This document shows positions 1 through 8,015 of a stretch of 40,879 nt of DNA, in pieces. The position numbers were made by a program, and so were the translations under genes. The notes beneath the pieces were generated by a model, which saw nothing but the letters and a program-made list of their open reading frames with translations, had not been told where the DNA came from and did not search any database. The DNA comes from Variovorax sp. WDL1 (GTDB lineage: Bacteria > Pseudomonadota > Gammaproteobacteria > Burkholderiales > Burkholderiaceae_C), in NCBI RefSeq assembly GCF_001541225.1, contig NZ_LMTS01000114.1, positions 1-40,879 of the forward strand. The letters are read 5' to 3'. Each line of letters begins with the position of its first letter. The first letter of the stretch is position 1.

Positions 1-81
1 AGTGACTCGCCCGCCGGGGCGAATTCCCGGCCCCGGCCTCGAACCAAGCGCAAGGTACAAACAGAGGGCCCAGTGCAGTGC

Positions 82-1851
82 TCATCCTGCAGCCCCCCCG
101 CCCTTGTCACCCCGCCCCTCAACCTCCTCCATCCCACCCGCATCCACCGGCGCATTCTGCGGAACAAAGTCTTCCCGCGCCCCCGGCACCCCATAGGCAT
201 ACGCCCCGCGATGGACCACCGGCAACACCGCCCCCCAATTGCCGTGCACCGGCGGCGTCTGCGGCGTCTGCCACTCGAGAGAAGCAGCCCGCCAAGGATT
301 GGCATCGGCCACCCGCCCATGCCGCACGCTCCACGCGAGGTTGAATATGAACAGCACCTGCGCCAAGCCGACGGCCAGCGCCACCACCGTGATGAAGGCG
401 TTGAGGCTGTACGCCGAGGCCGGGATGAACTGGTAAAGATCGAAGTTGTAGTAGCGCCGCGGCATGCCCAGCACGCCCAGGTAGTGCATCGGGAAATAGA
501 TCAGGTAGGTGCCGATGAAGGTGATCCAGAAATGCAGCTGCCCCAGCCGGTCGTCCAGCATGCGCCCCGTGACCTTCGGGTACCAGTGGTAGATGCCGCC
601 GAACACCACCAGCAGCGGCGCCACGCCCATCACCATGTGGAAGTGCGCAACCACGAAGTAGGTGCCCGACAGCGGGATGTCCACGCTCACGTTGCCGAGG
701 AAGAGCCCGGTGAGCCCGCCGATCGCGAAGGTGCAGATGAAGGCCAGCGAGAACAGCATCGGCACCGACAGGTGGATGTCGCCGCGCCACAAGGTGAGCA
801 GCCAGTTGTAGACCTTGATCGCCGTAGGCACCGCGATGATCAGCGTCGTGGTGGCGAAGAAGAAGGCGAAGTACGGGTTCATGCCGGCCACGAACATGTG
901 GTGGGCCCACACCACCAGGCTCAGCCCGCCGATGGCGACGATGGCCCAGACCATCATGCGGTAGCCGAAGATGCGCTTGCGCGCATGGACGCTGATCAGG
1001 TCGGAGACCAGGCCGAAGGCCGGCAGCGCGACGATGTAGACCTCGGGATGGCCGAAGAACCAGAACAGGTGCTGGAACAGCAGCGGGCTGCCGCCCTTGT
1101 AGGGGGTCGCCTGCCCCATCGACAGCAGCGCCGGCATGAAGAAGCTGGTGCCGACCGCGCGGTCGAGCAGCAGCATCACGCCGCTGACGAAGAGCGCCGG
1201 GAAGCCCAGCAGCGCCAGGATGGTGGCCACGAAGATGCCCCATACCGACAGCGGCATGCGCAGCAGGGTCATGCCCTCGCAGCGTGCCTGCAGCACGGTG
1301 GTCACGTAGTTCAGGCCGCCCATGGTGGTGGCGACGATGAAGATCAGCAGCGACACCAGCATGAGGATGATGCCCGCGTCGCTCCCGGGGGTGCCGGGCA
1401 GGATGGATTGGGGCGGATAGAGCGTCCAGCCCGCGCCGGTGGGCCCGCCGGTCACGAAGAAGCTCGCCATCAGCACCAGCACCGACAGCAGGTACACCCA
1501 GAAGCTCAGCATGTTGAGGTAGGGGAACACCATGTCGCGCGCGCCGATCATCAGCGGGATCAGGTAGTTGCCGAAGCCGCCGAGGAAGAGCGCGGTGAGC
1601 AGGTAGATCACCATGATCATCCCGTGCATGGTGACGAACTGGTAGTAGCGCTCGGGGGTGATGAACTCGAAGGCGCCGGGAAAGCCCAGCTGCAGCCGCA
1701 TCAGGTTCGACAGCACCACGCCGATCACGCCGACGGCAATGGCGGTGCAGGCGTACTGGACCGCGATGACCTTGTGGTCCTGGCTCCAGACATAGCGGGT
1801 CCAGAAGCTCTTCGCTTCATGGTGCGGGGCGGGGACGACGATGCTGGACAT
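82..1851 (-). CDS. coxA: Cytochrome c oxidase subunit I
   Basis: Catalytic subunit of an aa3-type haem-copper oxidase in the inner membrane; it reduces O2 to water and pumps protons. The 589-residue protein has the full set of ligands: H76 (in HGMIM) and H405 for low-spin haem a, H403 (in HFHMVMG) for haem a3, and H268, H317 and H318 for CuB. Y272 of GHPEVY would be the residue cross-linked to H268. D106 and N95/N113 sit where the D-channel residues are expected, and E270 is present. About 12 hydrophobic segments are visible, followed by a soluble Gly-rich C-terminal tail. It is the last gene visible in its operon, 36 nt after coxB. No subunit III or assembly gene lies in the window; the 81 bases beyond the stop are too short to judge. 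Function is very secure from the residues. Confidence 0.97.
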   Translation of the reverse strand: MSSIVVPAPHHEAKSFWTRYVWSQDHKVIAVQYACTAIAVGVIGVVLSNLMRLQLGFPGAFEFITPERYYQFVTMHGMIMVIYLLTALFLGGFGNYLIPLMIGARDMVFPYLNMLSFWVYLLSVLVLMASFFVTGGPTGAGWTLYPPQSILPGTPGSDAGIILMLVSLLIFIVATTMGGLNYVTTVLQARCEGMTLLRMPLSVWGIFVATILALLGFPALFVSGVMLLLDRAVGTSFFMPALLSMGQATPYKGGSPLLFQHLFWFFGHPEVYIVALPAFGLVSDLISVHARKRIFGYRMMVWAIVAIGGLSLVVWAHHMFVAGMNPYFAFFFATTTLIIAVPTAIKVYNWLLTLWRGDIHLSVPMLFSLAFICTFAIGGLTGLFLGNVSVDIPLSGTYFVVAHFHMVMGVAPLLVVFGGIYHWYPKVTGRMLDDRLGQLHFWITFIGTYLIYFPMHYLGVLGMPRRYYNFDLYQFIPASAYSLNAFITVVALAVGLAQVLFIFNLAWSVRHGRVADANPWRAASLEWQTPQTPPVHGNWGAVLPVVHRGAYAYGVPGAREDFVPQNAPVDAGGMEEVEGRGDKGGGAAG

Positions 1852-1887
1852 TGGGCTTCCTTCACTCCTCGCAGGCGCGCGCCCGGC

Positions 1888-3024
1888 TCATCGCTGCGCC
1901 TTCTGCTGTGGCGGGGCCAGCGGCGGCGCGGGGCTCAGGCTCTTGATGTAGGCCACCAGCGCCCCGAGTTCCTCGTCGGTCAGGGGAATCTTGGGCATGA
2001 CGGGGGCGAAGCCCTTCACCCCGCGCGCCTGCGGGTCGCGGATGAAGGCGCGCAGGTAGGCATCGTCCACGAACGCCGTGGAGCCGTCGCGCATGTTCTC
2101 GGTCTTGCCGAAGAGGTCCTTCCAGGTCGGGCCCACGCGAGGACTCCCGTCGATGGAGTGGCAGGCCACGCAGCCCTTGGCGGCGGCGAGTGCGCGGCCC
2201 TCCCCGACCGGCCCGCCCTCGGTGGACGGCGGCCGCAGCGTGACCGCGAAGGTCTGCTTGTCCTGCAGCCAGGCCTGGTAGCCGGCCGCATCTTCCACCA
2301 CCACCACGGCACGCATGTTGGGGTGCCCGACGCCGCACAGCTGCGAGCACATCGCCTCGTAGCGCCCGGCCTGGGTGGGCGTGAACCAGAAGGTGCTGAT
2401 CTGCCCCGGCACCATGTTCATGCGGGCGCGGAACGGCGGCACGTAGAAGTCGTGCAGCACGTCGTGCGAGCGCAGGATCACCTTCACCGGCCTGCCCAGC
2501 GGAAGGTGGACCTCCTGGTCGGCGATGAGGATGTCGTCCTGGCCCGCGGGGTCTGCCGGGTCGAGGCCGAAGGGGTTGGCCGAGTTGACATGGCGCGTCT
2601 CGCTGAGCCCCAGCTTCCCGTCTGTGCCCGGCAGCCGGAAGCGCCATTGCCACTGCTGGCCCAGCACCTCCAGCACGGTGGCGTCGTGCGGCGGCTTCAC
2701 GTAGCTGGCATAGACCACCAGGCCCGGCGCGAGCAGCGCCATGATGCCGACCGTTGTGATGCCGATCAGCCAGCGCTCCAGCGACTTGCTCTCAGGCTGG
2801 TGCGCCGCGCGTGGGCTGCCGGGCCGGTGCCGGTAGCGCAGCAGCGCGTACACCATGAACAGGTTGATGCCGACGAAGAAGATGCCGGTGATCGCCAGCG
2901 TGATCGTGAGCGTGTCGTCCATCGCCTTCCAGTTGGACGCCAGCGGCGTGATCCACCAGGGATTGACGAAGTGGAACAGCACCGACCCGAGGGCGATGAG
3001 TGCCAGCACGATGGCAATGATCAT
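1888..3024 (-). CDS. coxB: Cytochrome c oxidase subunit II fused to a cytochrome c domain
   Basis: Accepts electrons at the binuclear CuA centre and passes them to subunit I. The 378-residue protein has three N-terminal hydrophobic segments (about 3-20, 38-63, 85-108), one more than the usual two. A cupredoxin domain follows with CuA ligands H187, C226, C230, H234 and M237. A C-terminal class I cytochrome c carries C285-VA-C288-H289, with M343 as probable sixth ligand. The covalent haem (caa3-type layout) lets the enzyme take electrons directly from its own tethered cytochrome. It lies between the DUF1269-like gene (38 nt upstream) and coxA (36 nt downstream). A GAAGGG stretch about 9 nt before the ATG serves as ribosome site. 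Confidence 0.95.
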   Translation of the reverse strand: MIIAIVLALIALGSVLFHFVNPWWITPLASNWKAMDDTLTITLAITGIFFVGINLFMVYALLRYRHRPGSPRAAHQPESKSLERWLIGITTVGIMALLAPGLVVYASYVKPPHDATVLEVLGQQWQWRFRLPGTDGKLGLSETRHVNSANPFGLDPADPAGQDDILIADQEVHLPLGRPVKVILRSHDVLHDFYVPPFRARMNMVPGQISTFWFTPTQAGRYEAMCSQLCGVGHPNMRAVVVVEDAAGYQAWLQDKQTFAVTLRPPSTEGGPVGEGRALAAAKGCVACHSIDGSPRVGPTWKDLFGKTENMRDGSTAFVDDAYLRAFIRDPQARGVKGFAPVMPKIPLTDEELGALVAYIKSLSPAPPLAPPQQKAQR

Positions 3025-3062
3025 GGGCGAGGCCCTTCATCCGTGCGCCGCGCATGCGCGTT

Positions 3063-3578
3063 TCAGGGCAGGACCGGGACCAGCCGCTCTTCGCCGGCGA
3101 AGCGGGCTTCGGGATGGGCGCGCTCGAGCAGCGCCTCGATCTGCGCCGCGCGCTCGCGCGGCAGGTCGACCATCAGCAGCACCTGGCCCGAGGCGATGGC
3201 GCCCTGGAAGCGCGCCAGCCGCGGGCTGGGAATGGAGATGCCGATCATGCTGGAGGACCAGGCACCGAACAGGCCGCCCAGCACCGCGAGCACCACCGCC
3301 ACCTCCCATTGCGGCGCATCGCCGACGATGGGGAACAGCAGCGCGGCCACCAGGCCGGCGACCGCGCCCACTGCGCTGCCGACCACGAGGCCGCTTTCGG
3401 CGGCATGCACCAGATCCGATGTCTGCCAGACGTTGGCCGCATGGAGCCCGCGCATGTCTGCGCCCTCGGGACCTGCGAAATGAATGTGCGCGGTATCGAC
3501 CCGCGCCTGCACCAGGTCATGCATCACCCGCCGGGCGCTGGCCAGGTCGGGGACCAACCAGTAGATGCGTCTTTTCAT
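3063..3578 (-). CDS. DUF1269-like membrane protein, first gene of the oxidase operon
   Basis: A 171-residue protein with a short hydrophilic N-terminus (MKRRIYWLVPD), a central glycine-rich hydrophobic hairpin (about residues 65-115, Gly-zipper-like GSAVGAVAG) and a C-terminal alpha/beta segment. This order fits the DUF1269 family, whose molecular function is not known. The start is set by AAGGAGG placed 4-6 nt before ATG at 3578; the open frame continues upstream but without a start signal. It heads the coxBA transcription unit, 38 nt before coxB, so a role in assembling or tuning this oxidase is a guess from position only. A good sigma70 promoter lies 50 nt upstream. Confidence 0.8.
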   Translation of the reverse strand: MKRRIYWLVPDLASARRVMHDLVQARVDTAHIHFAGPEGADMRGLHAANVWQTSDLVHAAESGLVVGSAVGAVAGLVAALLFPIVGDAPQWEVAVVLAVLGGLFGAWSSSMIGISIPSPRLARFQGAIASGQVLLMVDLPRERAAQIEALLERAHPEARFAGEERLVPVLP

Positions 3579-3627
3579 GGCGCCCTCCTTTGCCGTCCTG
3601 CGGACGAAACAAGGAAACCACGAAGCT

Positions 3628-3656
3628 CTTATATGCCAGCGTGCAGGGGTTATCAA
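3628..3656 (-). promoter_or_regulatory. Probable sigma70 promoter of the DUF1269-coxB-coxA operon
   Basis: On the minus strand TTGATA (3651-3656) and TATAAG (3628-3633) are separated by exactly 17 nt, close to the sigma70 consensus. Transcription would begin near 3621, giving a leader of about 43 nt before the ATG at 3578. The rest of the gene-free stretch 3579-3895 shows no further site I can support; the plus-strand promoter of the catabolic operon must lie in it, but no clear hexamer pair stands out. Confidence 0.6.
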
Positions 3657-3895
3657 GAGTAGTCGTCCACCAATCGGCCGAGGGTCCCCGCCCACCAGGC
3701 AGCCGCCCCCCGCCCTGCCGCGATGGAGACACCCGCGGCGCGAGCTCCACCATGCGATCCCGCAGCGCGTCATGCGCAATCGGCGCGACCGTGTCCTGCT
3801 TGCGTTTTTCTCAAGCGTACATCCTGCAAATATCGTTTGAGCGCGAAGGCTCGAAAGCGAAAACTAAGGCCCATCCCACCCATCAGGAGACCTCC

Positions 3896-4249
3896 GTGCC
3901 CGAGCTTTCATACCCTCTGTGGAGCGCCGCTTCCGAACCCGCCCTGCTCGCCTCCCGTGACCGTGCCACCGGCGAGCTGGTCTTTCCCGCGCTGCCGCCC
4001 TCCTCGCCGCTGGCGGATCGCCACGAGACGGTCGGCGTCGATGCCGCCGGCGAGGTCTACAGCTTCACCGTCATCCACCCGGGCGCGAAAAGCGGCCTGT
4101 CCCCTTACGCACTCGGCTATGTCGACTTCCCTGGCCCGGTGCGCATCTTCGGGCGCCTGTGCGGCAAGCCGCGGCCGACGATCGGCGAACGCTATGCGGC
4201 ACGCCCCGACGACGCATTCGGCTACGTCTTCGTGGCCATCGACCACTGA
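3896..4249 (+). CDS. DUF35/OB-fold acyl-CoA-associated protein
   Basis: A 117-residue protein starting at GTG 3896, preceded by AGGAGA at good distance. The C-terminal half (GEVYSFTVIHPG, YALGYVDFPG, VRIFGRLCG) follows the pattern of DUF35 OB-fold proteins, which partner with SCP2-type thiolases and aldolases in CoA-dependent degradation. The zinc-ribbon cysteines usual in the N-terminal half are absent: C89 is the only cysteine, and the expected CxxC region reads SRDRATGELVFP. It is followed after 19 nt by the thiolase, the expected partner. Role inferred: structural or substrate-channelling partner of that thiolase. The family assignment is reasonably sure, the biochemical role is not. Confidence 0.75.
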   Translation: MPELSYPLWSAASEPALLASRDRATGELVFPALPPSSPLADRHETVGVDAAGEVYSFTVIHPGAKSGLSPYALGYVDFPGPVRIFGRLCGKPRPTIGERYAARPDDAFGYVFVAIDH

Positions 4250-4268
4250 CCGGCCCGAGGAGCGGAAC

Positions 4269-5414
4269 ATGCAACACATCCACATCACCGGCGGCGCGAT
4301 GACGCCCTTCGGCCGCCACCCCGGCGTCATGGCGCCCGAGCTGGCGCAGCAGGCCATCCTGAAGGCGATGGACGACGCAGGCGTGTCGAAAGACGAGATC
4401 CAGGCGATCTACTGCGCCAACGTGCTCGGCGGCATGATCCTCGGCCAGTTGATCGTGCGCGACCTCGGCTTCGAGGGCGTCCCGGTCTACAACGTCGAGA
4501 ACGCCTGTGCCAGCGGCGCGACCGGCGTGCATCTTGCGCGTCATGCCCTGCTTGCGCAGCAGTACGACACGGTGCTGGTCTTCGGCATCGAGCAGCTCAC
4601 GGCGCTGGGCGGCGGCACCATCCCGCTGCAGCGCAACGACCACAAGACCGAGCTCTATGCCAGGGCCGGCATGGTGCTGCCGGCGGTGTACGCGATGCGC
4701 GGCACGCGCTTGCTGCACGAGCGCGAGGCGACGCCTGCCGACCTGGCCGCCGTCGCGGTGAAGAACCGCCGCAACGGCTCGCTCAACGAGTACGCGCAGC
4801 AGCGCACCGAGACCACGGTCGAGGAGGTTCTGGCCTCGCGCATGATTGCCGACCCGCTGACGCTGCTGCAGTGCTGCCCCTCGCAGGTGGACGGCGCGGC
4901 GGCGGTGGTGCTGAGCAGCCGGCCCGGCCGCAGGCAGAAGCCGGTGAAGGTGCTGTCCTCCGTCGTGGTCTCGGGCATTCGCGAGGCGGCCGACGACGAC
5001 ATCCTCGATGCCGAGATCACGGCGCGCGCCGCACGCCAGGCCTACGAGCAGGCCGGCCTGGGCCCGCAGGACGTGAACGTGGTGGAGCTGCACGACGCCT
5101 TCACCATTGCCGAGCTGTTGTACTACGAGGCGCTGGGCCTGGCGCCGCGTGGCGAGGCGGTGCCGCTGCTGCGCTCCGGCGCGACGCAGCTGGGCGGGCG
5201 CGTGCCGGTCAACCCGAGCGGCGGGCTGCTGGCCAAGGGCCATCCGCTGGGCGCCACCGGCGTGGCGCAGATGGTGGAGCTCATGTGGCACCTGCAGGGC
5301 CGTGCCGGCGCTCGCCAGGTGGCGGGCGCGCGCATCGGGCTGGCGCAGTGCACCGGGGGCGGCATTGCCGGCGTGGACCACGCGGCCTCCTCCGTCCATC
5401 TCCTGGGAGCCTGA
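4269..5414 (+). CDS. Thiolase of the SCP2/acetyl-CoA acetyltransferase-like type
   Basis: Cleaves (or forms) a beta-ketoacyl-CoA with coenzyme A. The 381-residue protein has the acylated cysteine C80 in NACASGA, the HDAF motif, the NPSGGLLAKGHPLGATG block with its catalytic histidine, and a C-terminal QCTGGG with the second cysteine. The length is that of the lipid-transfer-protein-type thiolases rather than classical FadA. GAGGAG lies 8-12 nt before ATG 4269. The DUF35-like gene is immediately upstream, the usual arrangement for this thiolase subclass. The SDR starts 2 nt after its stop. It probably carries out the last, chain-cleaving step of the pathway. Confidence 0.88.
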   Translation: MQHIHITGGAMTPFGRHPGVMAPELAQQAILKAMDDAGVSKDEIQAIYCANVLGGMILGQLIVRDLGFEGVPVYNVENACASGATGVHLARHALLAQQYDTVLVFGIEQLTALGGGTIPLQRNDHKTELYARAGMVLPAVYAMRGTRLLHEREATPADLAAVAVKNRRNGSLNEYAQQRTETTVEEVLASRMIADPLTLLQCCPSQVDGAAAVVLSSRPGRRQKPVKVLSSVVVSGIREAADDDILDAEITARAARQAYEQAGLGPQDVNVVELHDAFTIAELLYYEALGLAPRGEAVPLLRSGATQLGGRVPVNPSGGLLAKGHPLGATGVAQMVELMWHLQGRAGARQVAGARIGLAQCTGGGIAGVDHAASSVHLLGA

Positions 5415-5416
5415 CC

Positions 5417-6181
5417 ATGACTGCTGCACGATTCGAGACCGGCCAGGTGGCCGTGGTGACGGGCGCCGCCCGGGGCATCGGCCTGGGCATCGCCAAGCGC
5501 CTGGCGCGCGAAGGCTTGACGGTGGCGCTGCTGGACCGCGACGGCGCCGCCCTGGCCGATGCGGTCGGCGCGCTCGAAGCCGAAGGCCGCCAGGCCATCG
5601 GCGTGACCGTCGACCTGACCGATTCCGCCGCCGTCAACCAGGCGATGGCCGAGGTCGCCGAGAAGGCGGGCCGCATCGACCACCTCGTCAACAACGCCGG
5701 CGCGGTGCGCGACATGCGCTTCCTGAGGATGAGCGACGAGGACTGGGACCTGGTCATCGACACCAACCTGCGCTCGCAGTTCCTGTGCTGCCGCGCCGTG
5801 CTGCCGGGCATGATCGAGCGCGGCCACGGGCGCATCGTCAACATCTCCTCGCGCGCCTGGCTGGGCGGCTTCGGCCAGGCCAACTACTCCGCGGCCAAGG
5901 GCGGCGTGGTGAGCCTGACGCGCTCGCTGGCCATCGAGTTCGCCTCCCAGGGCGTGACGGTGAACGCCGTCGCGCCCGGCATCGTGGACACACCGCTGTT
6001 CCGCGACTTCGCGCCCGAGGTGCAGTCGCGGCTGAAGGGCTCGGTACCAGTCAAGCGCATCGGCACCGCGGAGGACATCGCGAATGCGGTCGTGTTCTTC
6101 CTCGACCCGTTGTCGTCCTATGTGACCGGGCAGACGCTGTACGTGTGCGGCGGGCGCAGCCTTTCGTCTCCCAGCGTGTGA
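5417..6181 (+). CDS. SDR-family NAD(P)-dependent dehydrogenase, 3-hydroxyacyl-CoA type
   Basis: Classical short-chain dehydrogenase of 254 residues. The cofactor motif TGAARGIG is at 15-22 and NNAG at 92-95; the catalytic serine is S144, with Y157 and K161 in YSAAK. The D40 that follows the second strand suggests preference for NAD over NADP. It starts 2 nt after the thiolase stop, so translation is likely coupled. In this operon the simplest role is oxidation of a 3-hydroxyacyl-CoA to the ketone cleaved by the thiolase. The substrate itself cannot be read from sequence. Confidence 0.85.
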   Translation: MTAARFETGQVAVVTGAARGIGLGIAKRLAREGLTVALLDRDGAALADAVGALEAEGRQAIGVTVDLTDSAAVNQAMAEVAEKAGRIDHLVNNAGAVRDMRFLRMSDEDWDLVIDTNLRSQFLCCRAVLPGMIERGHGRIVNISSRAWLGGFGQANYSAAKGGVVSLTRSLAIEFASQGVTVNAVAPGIVDTPLFRDFAPEVQSRLKGSVPVKRIGTAEDIANAVVFFLDPLSSYVTGQTLYVCGGRSLSSPSV

Positions 6182-6190
6182 GGTGACGCC

Positions 6191-6994
6191 ATGAACGTGC
6201 GATTCGAGACCCACGGTGCGGTCGCGGTGCTGACCATCGACCGGCAACAGGCGCTCAACGCCCTGAGCGTGGAGGCGCTGCGCGAGCTGCGCGCGCACCT
6301 TGCGGAACTGCGCGACCGCCGCGAGCTGCGCGCCGCCATCCTCACCGGCGCGGGCGAGCGCGCCTTCTGCGCCGGCGCCGACCTGAAGGGCACGCAGACC
6401 TCGCCGGCGAGCTATGCGGAAGCGGTCTTCCAGGGCACCGAGCGCTCCGTGGACCTGGGCCTGTACATCCGGCTGATGGACCTGGCGGACCTGTGCGTCT
6501 GGAAGCCGGTCGTCGCGGCCGTGAACGGCCATTGCCTCGGAGCGGGCCTCGAGATCGCGCTGCAGTGCGACCTGCGCATCGCGTCCAGCCATGCCAGCTT
6601 CGGCCTGCCGGAAGCCAGGGTGGGATCGATCCCCGCGGTTTCCGGCCTGCACCGCCTGCTGAAGGCAGTCCCTTCGGCGCATGCGATGCAGATGGCCTTG
6701 ACCGGCGAGCGCATCGCCGCGGCGGAGGCACAGCGCATCGGGCTGGTCACGCAAGTGGTCGAGCCCCAGGCGCTGATGGACCGCGCACTGGCGCTGGCCG
6801 GGACCGTGGCCGCCAACGCGCCGCTGGCGGTGCAGGCCATCAAGAAGCTGTCGCGCCAGACACAGCACCTGAGCGAGGCGGATGCGCAGCAGCTCACCGA
6901 GCTCTACTGGGGCGTGCTGCGCGACACCGAGGACCGCCTCGAAGGCCGCAAGGCCTTCGCCGAGAAGCGGCTGCCGGCCTATGCCGGGCGTTGA
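6191..6994 (+). CDS. Enoyl-CoA hydratase/isomerase (crotonase fold)
   Basis: A 267-residue crotonase. Oxyanion-hole elements AFCAGADLKG (58-67) and NGHCLGAGLE (112-121) are present. Both glutamates of true hydratases are kept: E121 (GAGLE) and E141 (LPEAR). It should therefore be able to add water across an enoyl-CoA rather than only isomerise or decarboxylate. The start follows the SDR stop by 9 nt with GAGGTGA as ribosome site. It would supply the 3-hydroxyacyl-CoA used by the adjacent SDR. Confidence 0.87.
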   Translation: MNVRFETHGAVAVLTIDRQQALNALSVEALRELRAHLAELRDRRELRAAILTGAGERAFCAGADLKGTQTSPASYAEAVFQGTERSVDLGLYIRLMDLADLCVWKPVVAAVNGHCLGAGLEIALQCDLRIASSHASFGLPEARVGSIPAVSGLHRLLKAVPSAHAMQMALTGERIAAAEAQRIGLVTQVVEPQALMDRALALAGTVAANAPLAVQAIKKLSRQTQHLSEADAQQLTELYWGVLRDTEDRLEGRKAFAEKRLPAYAGR

Positions 6995-7025
6995 ACCCAC
7001 GACAACATCGAACCGGAGACCGATC

Positions 7026-8015
7026 ATGAGCAACCTTGTCCAACGGCGCCAGGCCGTCCTCGCCCTCGCCGCCTCCATGGCCGCGCTGGCCCTGCCGGCC
7101 GCAGCGCAGGCCGAGTTCCCCAAGCAGAAGCCGATCACGCTGGTCGTGCCCTTCTCCCCGGGCGGCGGCAACGACATCCTGGCGCGCGCCATCGCGCCGC
7201 GCATGGGCCAGCTGCTGGGCCAGACCATCGTCATCGACAACCGGCCCGGCGCCGGCGGCAACCTGGGCACCGAGCTGGTCGCGCGGGCTGCACCCGACGG
7301 CTACACGCTGGTCATCGCGTCCAGCCAGGTGACGATGAACCCATTCCTCGACATGAAGGTGCCGTTTCGCATCGAGCGCGACTTCGAGCCGGTCGGACTG
7401 CTGGGCTCGGTGCCGATCGTGCTGGTCGCGAACATGCAGGAGCCGTACAAGACACTGCCGGAGTTCATCGCCTACGCGAAGTCGAACCCGGGGAAGCTGG
7501 GCTACAGCAGCCCCGGCAACGGCACGCCGCAGCACCTCGCCGGCGAGGTCTTCGCGAAGCTCAACAAGACCGAGATGCTGCACGTGCCCTACCGCGGCAC
7601 GGGCCCGTCGATCACCGACCTGATCGCCGGCCAGGTACAGGTGTCGTTCGCGACCTACGCCTCGGTGGCGCAGCACATCCAGGCCGGCAAGCTGCGCGCG
7701 CTGGGGGTGGCGGGCCAGAAGCGCACCGCCCTCATGCCCGAGCTGCCCACCTTCGGGGACGCCGGCATGAACAACTACGACGCCAGCCTCTGGTACAGCC
7801 TGCTGGCCCCGGCGAAGACGCCGGCGGCGGTCGTGAACAAGCTCAACGAGGCAATGGCCGGCGCCTTGAAGGAGCCCGCCGTGGCGAGGCAGATCGCCAA
7901 CCAGGGCTTCGAGGTGCAGAGCTCGACACCGGCCGAGCTGAAGGACTACATCGGCAAGGAGCTCAAGCGCTGGGAGCGCGTCATCCACGACAACGGCATC
8001 AAGGTGGCGCCGTGA
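7026..8015 (+). CDS. Bug/TctC-family periplasmic solute-binding protein
   Basis: Extracytoplasmic receptor of 329 residues with an N-terminal signal (QRRQAVLALAASMAALALP, cleavage expected after AQA) including an Arg-Arg pair. The mature part shows family hallmarks: ITLVVPFSPGGGNDILAR, GQTIVIDNRPGAGGN, and HVPYRGTGPSITDLIAGQV. Bug proteins bind carboxylates and are greatly expanded in Burkholderiales, usually without their TctAB membrane partners; none are seen here. Its place between the hydratase and the CoA-transferase suggests that it captures the organic acid broken down by this operon. The gene ends in a 4-nt overlap (GTGA) with the next. Confidence 0.93.
   Translation: MSNLVQRRQAVLALAASMAALALPAAAQAEFPKQKPITLVVPFSPGGGNDILARAIAPRMGQLLGQTIVIDNRPGAGGNLGTELVARAAPDGYTLVIASSQVTMNPFLDMKVPFRIERDFEPVGLLGSVPIVLVANMQEPYKTLPEFIAYAKSNPGKLGYSSPGNGTPQHLAGEVFAKLNKTEMLHVPYRGTGPSITDLIAGQVQVSFATYASVAQHIQAGKLRALGVAGQKRTALMPELPTFGDAGMNNYDASLWYSLLAPAKTPAAVVNKLNEAMAGALKEPAVARQIANQGFEVQSSTPAELKDYIGKELKRWERVIHDNGIKVAP

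Noticed and set aside
2..196. Plus-strand frame at the window start
   Set aside because: Pro/Ser-rich, no ribosome site, overlaps the coxA 3' end; nothing supports coding.
73..3483. Very long plus-strand open frame opposite coxA and coxB
   Set aside because: Its translation is His/Arg/Gln-rich low-complexity text typical of the antisense of GC-rich genes; the minus strand encodes fully conserved oxidase subunits.
3579..3779. Longer N-terminus of the DUF1269-like protein from 3779
   Set aside because: The extra 67 residues cross the promoter, have no conserved pattern, and the ATG at 3578 has a strong ribosome site.
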